A stretch of DNA of 47,529 bases from an uncultured Flavobacteriales bacterium (GCA_905479995.1 CAJQON010000032.1:1-47529); one strand, 5' to 3'; numbered from the stretch's first letter, positions 35,872 through 45,307 are shown. The notes: a model not told the origin generated them from the letters alone. Translations and numbers: made by a program.

Positions 35872-36924
35872 ATGGCAGAGAAACAAAACATAAGAGCTTT
35901 AACCATAGATGAATTAAAGGCCTTTTTTACCGAACATGGTGAAAGTGCTTTTAGAGCCAAGCAGGTGTATGAATGGTTATGGAAAAAACAAGCCACAAGC
36001 TTTGATGAAATGACCAACCTGTCTGTAGCTACAAGAGCTATGCTAAACGAACACTTTGTTTTTAATACGGTAACCATTGCCGAAAAACAAATCAGTTCAG
36101 ATCGAACCATAAAAAATGCATTTCGTTTATACGATGGTAAAATTACCGAAGGTGTTTTAATTCCTACTCCAAATAGAATGACCGCTTGTATTTCTAGTCA
36201 GGTTGGATGCAGTTTAACGTGTAAGTTTTGTGCAACCGGTAAGTTAGATCGTTTGAGAAATATTGATGCTGAAGAAATATTTGATCAAGTAGCGTTAATT
36301 AAACAACAAGCCGAAGAGCACTATAAAACTCCATTAACAAATATTGTTTATATGGGAATGGGCGAGCCGTTGTTGAATTATAGTAATGTTTTAAAATCGG
36401 TAGAATACATTACTTCTCCTAATGGATTAGGGATGTCTCCCAAAAGAATTACCGTTTCTACTGCTGGAATTGCCAAGCTCATTAAAAAATTAGGAGACGA
36501 TGACATTAAGTTCAATTTGGCCTTATCGCTCCATGCTGCAAACGATGCCAAACGAAGTGAAATTATGCCCATTAATGAGCAAAATTCTTTAGAGTCGTTA
36601 AAAGAAGCCTTGCAATACTTTTATGAAAAAACAGGAACAAGAGTAACATTTGAATACATAATTTTTAAAGATTTTAACGACAGTTTAGAAGATGCCAAAG
36701 AGTTGGCTGAGTTTTGTAAAATTGTTCCGTGTAAAATAAATATCATTGAATATAACCCTATTGATGATGCTCAATTTGAGCGAGCAGACTCAGAAAAGAC
36801 TGATAAGTTTGCTGCTTTTTTAGAAAACACTTTTAACCTAATTGTTAATGTTAGGCGAAGTAGAGGGAAAGACATCGATGCAGCTTGTGGTCAATTGGCC
36901 AATAAAAACAAAGCGGCCAAATAA
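35872..36924 (+). CDS. rlmN: Dual-specificity 23S rRNA/tRNA adenine C2-methyltransferase RlmN
   Basis: A radical-SAM enzyme that methylates C2 of A2503 in 23S rRNA and of A37 in some tRNAs. 350 residues. The 4Fe-4S motif CSLTCKFC gives C113, C117 and C120. The mechanistic cysteine near the C-terminus is C339 (DAACGQL). YMGMGEPLLNY and the RxxxRGxD-like RRSRGKDIDAACGQLA are family marks. The start ATG at 35872 fits the family and lies 6 bases after a promoter element. Confidence 0.96.
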   Translation: MAEKQNIRALTIDELKAFFTEHGESAFRAKQVYEWLWKKQATSFDEMTNLSVATRAMLNEHFVFNTVTIAEKQISSDRTIKNAFRLYDGKITEGVLIPTPNRMTACISSQVGCSLTCKFCATGKLDRLRNIDAEEIFDQVALIKQQAEEHYKTPLTNIVYMGMGEPLLNYSNVLKSVEYITSPNGLGMSPKRITVSTAGIAKLIKKLGDDDIKFNLALSLHAANDAKRSEIMPINEQNSLESLKEALQYFYEKTGTRVTFEYIIFKDFNDSLEDAKELAEFCKIVPCKINIIEYNPIDDAQFERADSEKTDKFAAFLENTFNLIVNVRRSRGKDIDAACGQLANKNKAAK

Positions 36925-37092
36925 GTTTCAAAACTTCTCAACAACCCAATATTTCTAGGCCTAAAAACCGTATTTTGTATCCTTAAAAAAATGTTGTTCT
37001 CGATACAAAATTATTGCACATGGAGTAATTCTAAAACGCAAAAATTTCATTCGAACTGACATTTTAAATTTAGAAAAACAATACCCAAATAG

Positions 37093-39894
37093 ATGTCAGA
37101 CAACAACAAAAAGCTTTTTTTACTCGATGCATTTGCCCTAATATACAGAGCCTACTTTGGTTTTGGTAAAAACCACCGTTATAATTCTAAAGGACTAAAT
37201 ACCTCAGCAATGCTTGGGTTTACCAATACATTAATTGAAGTTTTACACAAACAAAAACCAACTCACATTGCGGTTGTTTTTGATGCGCCTGGGGGAGCTA
37301 CCAACCGAGAAGCTGAATTTACCGAATACAAAGCAGGCCGAGAAGCCATGCCCGAAGATTTGAAAATTTCTATCCCATACATCAAACAAATACTAGATGC
37401 ATTTAATATCCCTATTTATTTATTAGAAGGATTTGAAGCTGATGATATTATTGGGACCATGGCTAAGGAAGCCGAAAAACATGGGTTTACAACTTACATG
37501 ATGACTCCCGACAAAGATTTTGGGCAATTGGTAAGCGAAAATATTTTTATGTACAAACCAGCAGCTTATGGTAATCCCGCACAAGTTTTAGGAATTCCAG
37601 AAGTATGCGAAAAATTTGGTGTAGAAAACCCTTTGCAAGTTATTGACATTTTAGGGCTTTGGGGAGATGCTGTCGACAACATTCCAGGAATTCCAGGAAT
37701 TGGCGAAAAAACCTCCAAGCTATTAATTGCCAAGTATGGTAGTGTTGAAGGATTAATTGCCCATGCCGATGAACTAAAAGGCAAACAAAAAGAAAACGTT
37801 ATCAACTTTGCAGAACAAGGCTTATTGTCTAAAAAATTAGCCACCATTATTTTAGATGTTCCTGTAGAATATAATTTTGCTGACTTTGAAGTAGAAGCAC
37901 CTGATGAAACAAAAATTACTGAGCTTTTTGCAGAGCTAGAATTTAGAAATTTAGCCAAAAAAGTGTTGGGCAAAGAAATCCAAATTAAAGCTGCTCCAGT
38001 TCAAGTAATGGGCGGGCAAATGGACTTGTTTGGAAATGTACAAGAAGCTACTGAAATTGAAGAAGAAACAGTTGTAATTGAACAAAAAGACATTACTACT
38101 GCCAAGCACGACTATCATTTTGTACAAACAGCTGAAGCGCGTAAAACGTTAATTACGAACCTATCAAAACAAACCTCTTTTTGCTTTGATAGCGAAACCA
38201 CAGGCTTAAATCCATTTGAAGCCGAAATTGTTGGCTTATCTTTTGCCTATAAAACTGGTGAAGCATTTTATGTTCCTTTTCCTGAAGATAGAAAAGAAGC
38301 TCAAGAATTGGCCAATGAATTTAAAGCAGTTTTTGAAAATGAGGCCATCGAAAAAGTGGGTCAAAATTTAAAGTATGACATTAATGTAATCAGCACATAT
38401 AATATTTCCGTTAAAGGAAGGCTTTTTGACACCATGATTGCACATTATTTGATTCAACCAGATATGCGTCACAACATGGACTTGTTAGCAGAAGCTTACT
38501 TAGGATACAAGACTGTTTCTATAGAAACATTGATTGGCAAAAAAGGAAAAAAGCAATTGACAATGAGGGATATTCCTCAAGAAAATATTGTGGATTATGC
38601 TTGTGAAGATGCAGACATTACCCTACAACTCAAAAATGAGTTTGAACCAAAAATGAACGCCACCCTAAAAAAATTAATGGATGAAATTGAAACTCCATTA
38701 ATTCCTGTTTTATCGGCAATGGAAAAGGAAGGAATTAAATTAGATGTGGATGCTTTGGTGAAGTTTTCAGCAGAGTTGGAGGAGTTAGTTACATCGTTAA
38801 CCGCTGACATTCTTGAAATGAGTGGTGAAGAATTTAACATTGATTCTCCCAAACAATTGGGAGAAGTCTTGTTTGAAAAAATGGTTATTGTAGATAAGGC
38901 CAAAAAAACTAAAACGGGTCAATACTCTACCAGCGAAGATGTACTTTCTAAACTGGCTAACAAGCACGATATTATTCCAAAAATATTAGAATACCGATCA
39001 CTTAAAAAACTAAAATCTACCTATGTAGATGCTTTACCCGAATTGGTAAATGCCGAAGATGGTAAAATACATACCAGCTATATGCAAACTGTTGCAGCAA
39101 CAGGTCGTTTAAGCTCCAACAACCCTAACCTACAAAACATACCTATTCGTACAGAAAAAGGTCGAGAAATTAGAAAAGCTTTTATTCCTAGAAACAATGA
39201 TTATACTTTATTGGCTGCCGATTATTCTCAAATAGAATTGCGAATAATTGCAGCCTTAAGTGAAGATAAAAACATGCAAGAAGCGTTTATTAAAGGAGAA
39301 GACATTCATTCTGCAACAGCTGCTAAAGTTTTTGGTGTTGAATTAAGTGAAGTAGATAGAGAAATGAGAGGGAAAGCGAAAGCTGTTAACTTTGGAATTA
39401 TCTATGGTGTTTCTGCATTCGGGTTGTCTCAAAACTTAGACATCTCCAGAGGTGAAGCCAAAGAGATTATTGACACTTATTTTGAGCAATACCCTAAACT
39501 AAAAGAATACATGGACAACAATGTGGTTTATGCTAAAGAGCATGGCTATGTAGAAACTATAATGCAACGAAGAAGAAACCTAAAAGACATTAACTCGAGC
39601 AATGCCATTGTTAGAGGCCATGCCGAAAGAAATGCTATTAATGCCCCTATTCAAGGATCTGCAGCAGACATTATTAAAATTGCCATGATTAACATTCATG
39701 AAGAAATGCAGAAGAAACAGTATCAATCTAAAATGCTATTGCAAGTGCATGATGAATTGGTTTTTGATGTGTTTAAGCCAGAGCTAGATGAAATTAAAGC
39801 CTTGGTAAAAGATAAAATGGAAAACGCTGTAAAGCTTGCTGTACCTTTAGATGTGGAAATGAATGATGCCGAAAATTGGTTATTAGCGCATTAA
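37093..39894 (+). CDS. polA: DNA polymerase I
   Basis: A 933-residue repair and Okazaki-fragment polymerase with all three domains. The 5' nuclease (about 1-290) has FLLDAFALIYRAYFGF near the start, FEADDIIGTMA and IPGIPGIGEKT. The 3'-5' exonuclease (about 345-530) keeps the acidic residues in FCFDSETTGLNPFEAEIVG and YACEDADITLQL, so proofreading should be active. The polymerase domain has motif A LAADYSQIELRIIAAL (about 707-722), motif B RGKAKAVNFGIIYGVSAFG and motif C QVHDELVF. ATG at 37093. The 168-base gap before it holds a TAAATTTA at 37065-37072, one base off the promoter element. Confidence 0.97.
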   Translation: MSDNNKKLFLLDAFALIYRAYFGFGKNHRYNSKGLNTSAMLGFTNTLIEVLHKQKPTHIAVVFDAPGGATNREAEFTEYKAGREAMPEDLKISIPYIKQILDAFNIPIYLLEGFEADDIIGTMAKEAEKHGFTTYMMTPDKDFGQLVSENIFMYKPAAYGNPAQVLGIPEVCEKFGVENPLQVIDILGLWGDAVDNIPGIPGIGEKTSKLLIAKYGSVEGLIAHADELKGKQKENVINFAEQGLLSKKLATIILDVPVEYNFADFEVEAPDETKITELFAELEFRNLAKKVLGKEIQIKAAPVQVMGGQMDLFGNVQEATEIEEETVVIEQKDITTAKHDYHFVQTAEARKTLITNLSKQTSFCFDSETTGLNPFEAEIVGLSFAYKTGEAFYVPFPEDRKEAQELANEFKAVFENEAIEKVGQNLKYDINVISTYNISVKGRLFDTMIAHYLIQPDMRHNMDLLAEAYLGYKTVSIETLIGKKGKKQLTMRDIPQENIVDYACEDADITLQLKNEFEPKMNATLKKLMDEIETPLIPVLSAMEKEGIKLDVDALVKFSAELEELVTSLTADILEMSGEEFNIDSPKQLGEVLFEKMVIVDKAKKTKTGQYSTSEDVLSKLANKHDIIPKILEYRSLKKLKSTYVDALPELVNAEDGKIHTSYMQTVAATGRLSSNNPNLQNIPIRTEKGREIRKAFIPRNNDYTLLAADYSQIELRIIAALSEDKNMQEAFIKGEDIHSATAAKVFGVELSEVDREMRGKAKAVNFGIIYGVSAFGLSQNLDISRGEAKEIIDTYFEQYPKLKEYMDNNVVYAKEHGYVETIMQRRRNLKDINSSNAIVRGHAERNAINAPIQGSAADIIKIAMINIHEEMQKKQYQSKMLLQVHDELVFDVFKPELDEIKALVKDKMENAVKLAVPLDVEMNDAENWLLAH

Positions 39895-39946
39895 CACCAA
39901 TGACACCCTTATGGTTAGCTACTATAAATTGTATATCTTTACGACA

Positions 39947-40846
39947 ATGAAAAAAATATTATTTGTTATGAAAAAGGGATTATTTATTATCACCGCATCT
40001 TTGCTATTAATTGCTTGTGGAAGTGAATCAGAAACAGTTGTAGAAATTGATACTGACACCGTTTCTGTTAATGAAAATCTTACTCCAGAGAGAGCAGGAA
40101 AGGCTCAAATGATTTTTCAAACCATCCCATCACCCTTCGAAATGGCTTCAATTTTTGAAGAAGCTGGAGCATCTTATGGTGGAGATTATACCAACCCAAT
40201 AGCAAACGTAAGTAAGTATACCACTAGTGCACAACAAGCAATTAATTTAGGTGTTTACGGAACCGATTTAGGTTATGCTAATATTTACGACCAATCGCAA
40301 GAATCTATGTTTTACATGAATTGCTCAAAAATTTTGGCCGATGCCCTTGGAGTAACTTCAGCTTTTAACCCAACAACTATTAAGCGAATTGAAGACAATA
40401 TGAACAATAGAGATTCTATGATGCTTATTGTTAATGACGCCTTTTGGATGTGTGACGCTTATTTAAAAGAGAATGGACAAAACGATTTGTCGGCATTAAT
40501 AATTGCTGGAGGCTGGATTGAAGGGCTTTATTTAGGAGGTAGTTCTTTAAACAAAGAAACTCCAAACGAACAATTAATGATCAAAATTGCAGAGCAAAAA
40601 CACTCTTTAAATAATTTAATAGATTTAGTTGCTTCTTACGATAATGAAGAGATCAATGATATTAAAGTTCATTTAGCTAACTTAAAAACTTCTTTTGATA
40701 AAATTACCGAAGAAAGTGGTGAAACTACAGTGTCGGATGATGAAGTTCCTGTAATTGGAGGAGGAAGTACTTTAACTCATACTCCAGCAATAATATTTGA
40801 AATAACTGATTTAACTAAAGAAATTAGAAATGAAATTATTCAATAA
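39947..40846 (+). CDS. Lipoprotein of unknown function
   Basis: A 299-residue predicted lipoprotein, with lipobox LIAC (C24 from this start). The mature part is mostly helical and acidic, with EMASIFEEAGASYGGDYTNPIANVSKYTTS and LIIAGGWIEGLYLGGS as the most conserved-looking segments. I do not know its function. Three starts are possible: ATG at 39911 (long, atypical for a lipoprotein), 39947 and 39968. I prefer 39947 because TATCTTTA ends 5 bases before it and leaves no room for the first; 39968 also gives a textbook signal peptide. It overlaps the next gene by 17 bases, so the two are probably coupled. Confidence 0.72.
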   Translation: MKKILFVMKKGLFIITASLLLIACGSESETVVEIDTDTVSVNENLTPERAGKAQMIFQTIPSPFEMASIFEEAGASYGGDYTNPIANVSKYTTSAQQAINLGVYGTDLGYANIYDQSQESMFYMNCSKILADALGVTSAFNPTTIKRIEDNMNNRDSMMLIVNDAFWMCDAYLKENGQNDLSALIIAGGWIEGLYLGGSSLNKETPNEQLMIKIAEQKHSLNNLIDLVASYDNEEINDIKVHLANLKTSFDKITEESGETTVSDDEVPVIGGGSTLTHTPAIIFEITDLTKEIRNEIIQ

Positions 40847-41285
40847 AAACGGTTGGATTGTTTGCCTTATTATAGCAATAAGTACATTAACTATTGATGC
40901 AAATGCGCAGTGTAAAAAGTTTACTAAAAAACACTGCCTGCCTTCATTAGCTCCCTTTATTCACAACGGACAATTAACCAGTGCTATTTTTAATGGTGGT
41001 GAAACTGCCGATATTGAAATGACTTTTAATGCTGGTAAAGAGTACCGTATTTTAGTTTGTGGTCAAGATTTTTTTGGAAATGTACAATTTAAGGTATTAG
41101 ACAATACTAGAAAGGTACTATACAGCAGTAGTGAATTAGAAACAAATCCGTCTTGGGATTTTAAAGCAGCTACTACACAACAATTAATTATTCAGGTAAG
41201 TACACCTAAACCAGATAAAAAGAATCAATTAGCGCAGTTAAGTGCCAGAGGTTGTGTTTCTATTTTAGTTGGGTTTAAAGATTAA
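40830..41285 (+). CDS. Small secreted protein of unknown function
   Basis: A 151-residue protein with signal peptide (about residues 1-27, ending DANAQ). The mature part looks like a beta sandwich: NGGETADIEMTFNAGKEYRILVCGQDFFGNVQFKVLD, then WDFKAATTQQLIIQVS and a C-terminal GCVSILVGF. This pattern recalls carbohydrate-binding or pre-peptidase C-terminal-like domains, but no family is certain. Four cysteines (including CKKFTKKHC near the start) could form disulfides. It begins inside the lipoprotein gene and ends by sharing TTAA with the convergent ansA stop. Confidence 0.72.
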   Translation: MKLFNKNGWIVCLIIAISTLTIDANAQCKKFTKKHCLPSLAPFIHNGQLTSAIFNGGETADIEMTFNAGKEYRILVCGQDFFGNVQFKVLDNTRKVLYSSSELETNPSWDFKAATTQQLIIQVSTPKPDKKNQLAQLSARGCVSILVGFKD

Positions 41286-42301
41286 TCTTCAGAAATTTCT
41301 CCCCTTAAAGGAAGCTCTAATTGTTTTTTAATTTGAGAAGTTGATAGATTGGTTCCCAATAAATACATGAGTTTGGTAACTGCTGCCTCATAAGTCATGT
41401 CTTTTCCACTCACAACCCCAATTTTTTTGAAAGCTGAACTGGTTTCATATTTTCCTTGAGCAACGGCTCCTCCTTCACATTGACTGATATTTAAAATAAC
41501 AATGTCTTTTCTAATGGCTTCAATTAATAAATCGATAAACCAAATTTGGGTAGATCCATTTCCTGCGCCAAAGGTTTCTAAAACAATGGCTTTAAGGTTG
41601 GGTATATTAATAATGGAAAACAAATACTGCTCGGTCATTCCAGGAAATAACTTAATGGTAGCAATGTGATTGTTGGAAAACTTATTGAGCTTTAACGGTT
41701 TTTCGTTAGGAGTATAAATTGCATTTTTATTAAACTTTAATTTAACCCCTGCTTGTGCCAACACCTCATAATTGGGCGATGTAAAGGCTTCAAAATCTTC
41801 TGCATTCGATTTGGTAGAGCGGTTACCTCTGTATAAATCATACTCAAAATAAATGGCTACTTCTGGCACAACAGCTTGGCCATTTTTAGAAGTAGTAGCA
41901 ATTTCAATAGCCGTCAATAAATTCTCCTTCGCATCGGTTCTTACCTCACCAATTGGCAATTGAGACCCCGTTAAAATAACTGATTTGCTCAAGTTTTCCA
42001 ACATAAAGCTTAAAGCTGAAGCCGTATAAGCCATGGTATCAGATCCATGTAAAATTACAAAACCATCATGCGCATCGTAATTGTCGTAAATAATTTCGGC
42101 AATGTCCATCCAGTTCTCTGGCTGCATGTTAGACGAATCAATAGGCACTTCAAATGAATGCGTAACAATGGTGTGAGCAAACTTTTTTATTTCAGGAATT
42201 TCTTTAATTAAAGAATCAAAATTAAAGGAAACTAAGGCGCCAGAATCGTCCTTTACCATTCCGATAGTTCCCCCTGTATATATTAATAGAATTGAGCTCA
42301 T
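41282..42301 (-). CDS. ansA: Type I L-asparaginase
   Basis: A 339-residue asparaginase, hydrolysing L-asparagine to aspartate and ammonia. The nucleophile threonine is in IYTGGTIGM (T12), and the second catalytic site HGSDTMAYTASAL gives S87, D88 and T89. TGSQLPIGEVRTDAKENLLTA is also conserved. There is no signal peptide, so it is the cytoplasmic AnsA type. Its ATG shares a base with the tatD stop (TAATG), so the two genes form one operon. Its stop overlaps the convergent secreted-protein gene by 4 bases. Confidence 0.94.
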   Translation of the reverse strand: MSSILLIYTGGTIGMVKDDSGALVSFNFDSLIKEIPEIKKFAHTIVTHSFEVPIDSSNMQPENWMDIAEIIYDNYDAHDGFVILHGSDTMAYTASALSFMLENLSKSVILTGSQLPIGEVRTDAKENLLTAIEIATTSKNGQAVVPEVAIYFEYDLYRGNRSTKSNAEDFEAFTSPNYEVLAQAGVKLKFNKNAIYTPNEKPLKLNKFSNNHIATIKLFPGMTEQYLFSIINIPNLKAIVLETFGAGNGSTQIWFIDLLIEAIRKDIVILNISQCEGGAVAQGKYETSSAFKKIGVVSGKDMTYEAAVTKLMYLLGTNLSTSQIKKQLELPLRGEISED

Positions 42302-43071
42302 TAAAATCCAAAAACTTGTTTTGCATTGTCAGTCGTAATTTTGGCTACTTCTTCAACGCTTATCTGGTAAATATCTGAAACTTTTTCAGCAATATTCAAT
42401 AAATAGCTACTTTCATTCCGTTTCCCTCGGTAAGGAGTTGGTGCCAAATAAGGAGAATCGGTTTCCAATACCAAATGCTCTATGGCAACATTCTCCAACA
42501 CTTTGTCCAAACCTGAATTTTTAAAGGTAACCACTCCACCAATTCCTAACTTAAAGCCACCGTAGGCAATTACCTTGTTAGCTTGTTCTAAAGTTCCAGT
42601 AAAACAATGGAAAATGCCCCTCATGTTGGCATCATTGAGCTCATCCAACACTTCAAAAATCTCATCAAAAGCCTCTCTGCAATGAATTACAAAAGGCAAG
42701 TTTTTTTCTTTAGCCCACTTAATTTGCGTTCTAAATGCATCTTGCTGAATACCCAAAGTAGTTTTGTCCCAATACAAATCAATCCCAATTTCTCCAATGG
42801 CACAAAAATCTCTTTTATTCAGCCATGCTTCCATTTGAGACAACTCTTCTTTATAATTTTCTTTAACAGAACAAGGATGTAAACCCATCATTGCAAAACA
42901 ATTTTTTGGAAACTGTTTTTCTAATGCCAACATTCCAGCTATAGAACTGATATCGATATTGGGTAAGAATAAACGAGAAATGCCTTTCTCAATACAGTTT
43001 TGGATAGCTTCAGTTCGGTCTTCATCAAACTGACTAGAATATAAATGAGTATGCGTATCTGTTAAAATCAT
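42301..43071 (-). CDS. TatD-family metal-dependent deoxyribonuclease
   Basis: A 256-residue TIM-barrel hydrolase, cytoplasmic, probably a 3'-5' exonuclease acting in DNA repair. The metal ligands are all visible: H7 and H9 in DTHTHL, E94 in GEIGID, H130 in VIHCRE, H155 in FHCF and D205 in ETDSPYLAPTP. These assign it to the TatD/YcfH/YjjV group without deciding which. The start ATG at 43071-43069 matches the family and lies 5 bases after TACATTTG. Coupled to ansA; divergent from lysS. Confidence 0.93.
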   Translation of the reverse strand: MILTDTHTHLYSSQFDEDRTEAIQNCIEKGISRLFLPNIDISSIAGMLALEKQFPKNCFAMMGLHPCSVKENYKEELSQMEAWLNKRDFCAIGEIGIDLYWDKTTLGIQQDAFRTQIKWAKEKNLPFVIHCREAFDEIFEVLDELNDANMRGIFHCFTGTLEQANKVIAYGGFKLGIGGVVTFKNSGLDKVLENVAIEHLVLETDSPYLAPTPYRGKRNESSYLLNIAEKVSDIYQISVEEVAKITTDNAKQVFGF

Positions 43072-43076
43072 AACTA

Positions 43077-43084
43077 CAAATGTA
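43077..43084 (-). promoter_or_regulatory. Candidate -7 promoter element abutting the tatD start
   Basis: The minus strand reads TACATTTG, then TAGTT, then the tatD ATG. This exact match predicts transcription starting at or within a few bases of the start codon. No TTG at the ideal -33 position. Confidence 0.5.
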
Positions 43085-43132
43085 AAATTTATGCCTTTAT
43101 AAATGATAGCCTTCTAGAAAAACAAATATTAT

Positions 43133-43140
43133 TACCTTTG
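43133..43140 (+). promoter_or_regulatory. Candidate -7 promoter element for lysS
   Basis: TACCTTTG ends 19 bases before the lysS ATG at 43160. The leader would be about 15 bases and A-rich (CTTAAAATAACACGA). It differs from the tatD promoter in the same gap, which has almost no leader. Confidence 0.55.
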
Positions 43141-43159
43141 TCGACTTAAAATAACACGA

Positions 43160-44860
43160 ATGAGTCAACAATTATCAGAACAAGAATTAGTAAGAAGAGA
43201 ATCTTTAAACAAATTAAAAGATTTAGGTATTAACCCGTATCCACAGGCTTTATACCCTGTAAATGCTTTATCGAAAGACATAAAGGCTAATTTTGAAGAT
43301 GGTAAAAAAGTTGTTATTGCTGGTAGATTGATGTCGAGAAGAATACAAGGAAATGCCTCTTTTGCTGAATTACAAGACAGTGAAGGGAAGGTACAAGTGT
43401 ATTTTAAAAGAGACATTATTTGTGAAGGGGAAGATAAAACGATGTACAATGAGGTGTATAAAAAACTCTTAGACATTGGTGACTTTATTGGAATTGAAGG
43501 AGAGTTATTTAAAACTCAGGTGGGTGAGATTAGCGTTCGTGTTGAGAAATTTGAATTGTTGAGCAAATCTTTAAAACCTTTGCCTTTACCCAAAACAGAC
43601 AGCGAAGGAAATGTGCACGATGCGTTTACAGACCCGGAAATGCGTTACCGACAACGGTATGCCGATTTGGTGGTAAATCCGCATGTAAAAGAGGTGTTTA
43701 TTAAGCGAGCAAAATTGATGCATGCCATGCGTTCTTTCTTTGTTGAAAGAGGCTATTATGAAGTAGAAACCCCAATATTACAACCAATCCCTGGAGGCGC
43801 TGCTGCTCGTCCTTTTGTTACCCATCACAATGCAATGAATGTACCACAGTACTTAAGAATTGCCTGTGAACTGTATTTAAAAAAGACCTTAATTGGTGGT
43901 TTTGAAGGTGTTTTTGAATTTGCTAAAACATTCCGTAACGAAGGAATGGACAGAACCCATAACCCTGAATTTTCTATGATGGAAATTTATGTGGCTTATA
44001 AAGACTACAACTGGATGATGGACTTTACCGAAAAACTGCTGGAACATTGCGCCATTGCAGTAAACGGAACTACTGAAGCTACGTTTGGTGATAATAAAAT
44101 AAACTTTAAAGCGCCTTATAAAAGAGTTACCATGACTCAGTCTATAATTGATTTTACAGGGTTTAACATTAAAGGAAAGTCTGAAGAGGAGTTGGCTACT
44201 TGGTGTAAAGCCAATGGAATTGAAGTAGATGATACCATGGGAAAAGGAAAATTAATTGATGAAATTTTTGGCGAAAAATGTGAAGGCAATTACATCGACC
44301 CAACCTTTATAACAGATTACCCTAAAGAAATGTCGCCATTGTGTAAAGAACACAGAGATGACCCAAGCTTAACCGAACGTTTTGAGTTAATGATATGTGG
44401 TAAAGAATTGGCCAATGCCTATACGGAGTTAAATGATCCGATAGACCAAAAAGAGCGTTTTGAAGATCAAATAAAATTAGCTGCCAAAGGAGATGATGAA
44501 GCAGGAGAATTTATTGATTATGACTTTTTAAGATCATTAGAATATGGTATGCCACCTACATCTGGATTGGGAATTGGTATAGATCGTTTAATCATGTTTT
44601 TAACCAATAATGAATCTATTCAGGAGGTAATTTTATTCCCTCAAATGAAGCCTGAGAAAAAAGCCTTGGAGCTAAGCGAAGGGGAAAAGACAATTTTTAA
44701 CTTGTTAAAAACCAACAACAACATGGAGTTAGGTGCTTTAAAAACTGCTGCTGCATTAAGCGGTAAGCAATGGGACAAGGGCATGAAAGGCTTGTCTAAA
44801 CAAGGCTTGGTTAAAGTACAGGTAGAAGGCGATGCTAAAATTTGTGTGTTACAAGCTTAA
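43160..44860 (+). CDS. lysS: Lysine--tRNA ligase (class II) with C-terminal extension
   Basis: Charges tRNA-Lys with lysine. 566 residues: an OB-fold anticodon-binding domain (about 50-160) and a class II catalytic core. Motif 2 is FRNEGMDRTHNPEFSMMEIY and motif 3 is SGLGIGIDRLIMFL. The final ~65 residues (from about 505, EGEKTIFNLLKTNNN to KICVLQA) form a small helix-turn-helix-like extension absent from E. coli LysRS but common in this phylum. ATG at 43160, promoter 19 bases upstream, terminator 31 bases downstream: a single-gene transcription unit. Confidence 0.96.
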   Translation: MSQQLSEQELVRRESLNKLKDLGINPYPQALYPVNALSKDIKANFEDGKKVVIAGRLMSRRIQGNASFAELQDSEGKVQVYFKRDIICEGEDKTMYNEVYKKLLDIGDFIGIEGELFKTQVGEISVRVEKFELLSKSLKPLPLPKTDSEGNVHDAFTDPEMRYRQRYADLVVNPHVKEVFIKRAKLMHAMRSFFVERGYYEVETPILQPIPGGAAARPFVTHHNAMNVPQYLRIACELYLKKTLIGGFEGVFEFAKTFRNEGMDRTHNPEFSMMEIYVAYKDYNWMMDFTEKLLEHCAIAVNGTTEATFGDNKINFKAPYKRVTMTQSIIDFTGFNIKGKSEEELATWCKANGIEVDDTMGKGKLIDEIFGEKCEGNYIDPTFITDYPKEMSPLCKEHRDDPSLTERFELMICGKELANAYTELNDPIDQKERFEDQIKLAAKGDDEAGEFIDYDFLRSLEYGMPPTSGLGIGIDRLIMFLTNNESIQEVILFPQMKPEKKALELSEGEKTIFNLLKTNNNMELGALKTAAALSGKQWDKGMKGLSKQGLVKVQVEGDAKICVLQA

Positions 44861-44890
44861 GTTTCGTTTTCAAAATTATAACTGATTTTA

Positions 44891-44919
44891 AAAGGCACTC
44901 CAATGGAGTGCCTTTTTTT
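44891..44919 (+). terminator. Rho-independent terminator of lysS
   Basis: AAAGGCACTCC and GGAGTGCCTTT form a perfect 11-base-pair stem around an AAT loop, followed by a run of T up to 44919. It lies 31 bases after the lysS stop. Confidence 0.92.
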
Positions 44920-45307
44920 GTTTGTGCAATTGCTGTAATGTTAGCCTATTCAACCTCTTTTTTTCAAAAAAATCAGTTTTGTGCAAGTAATGTGCAGGTA
45001 AAAAATTTGTGCGCTCTTTCGCAAATTGCCACTTTTAGCGCATTAAAACTAACGATTGTGGCCATCAGCAGATTTTCCTCAAACGTTTAAAGCAATCTAT
45101 TTTAAAATACCTTCATTATTGACGCACTTGGTTCAACTTAATTGTACGCCAAATCTCAACAAACTGAAAAAACAACCTTGAGGTAAATTTTTCAACCCCT
45201 GTCAAACTTAAATAAGAGTGAGCCAACACCTCATTAATCGAGCAATTGCTTACGCTTAAACTACTATCGCATTAACATTTTTATAACACTTAAAAACATT
45301 TTACATT
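44920..45307 (+). other. Non-coding gap between lysS and the surface-protein gene
   Basis: No convincing gene is seen; the open frames here have no family resemblance and unusual composition. An inverted repeat TGCGCT (45010-45015) / AGCGCA (45037-45042) with a 21-base spacer is present. I see no exact TAnnTTTG element before the ATG at 45308, although TAACATTT near 45271-45278 is close. The gap may be the promoter and regulatory region of the surface-protein gene. Confidence 0.6.

Noticed and set aside
44842-45090. Open reading frame across the lysS end and terminator
   Set aside because: It starts inside lysS in another frame, runs through the terminator hairpin and has no recognisable features.
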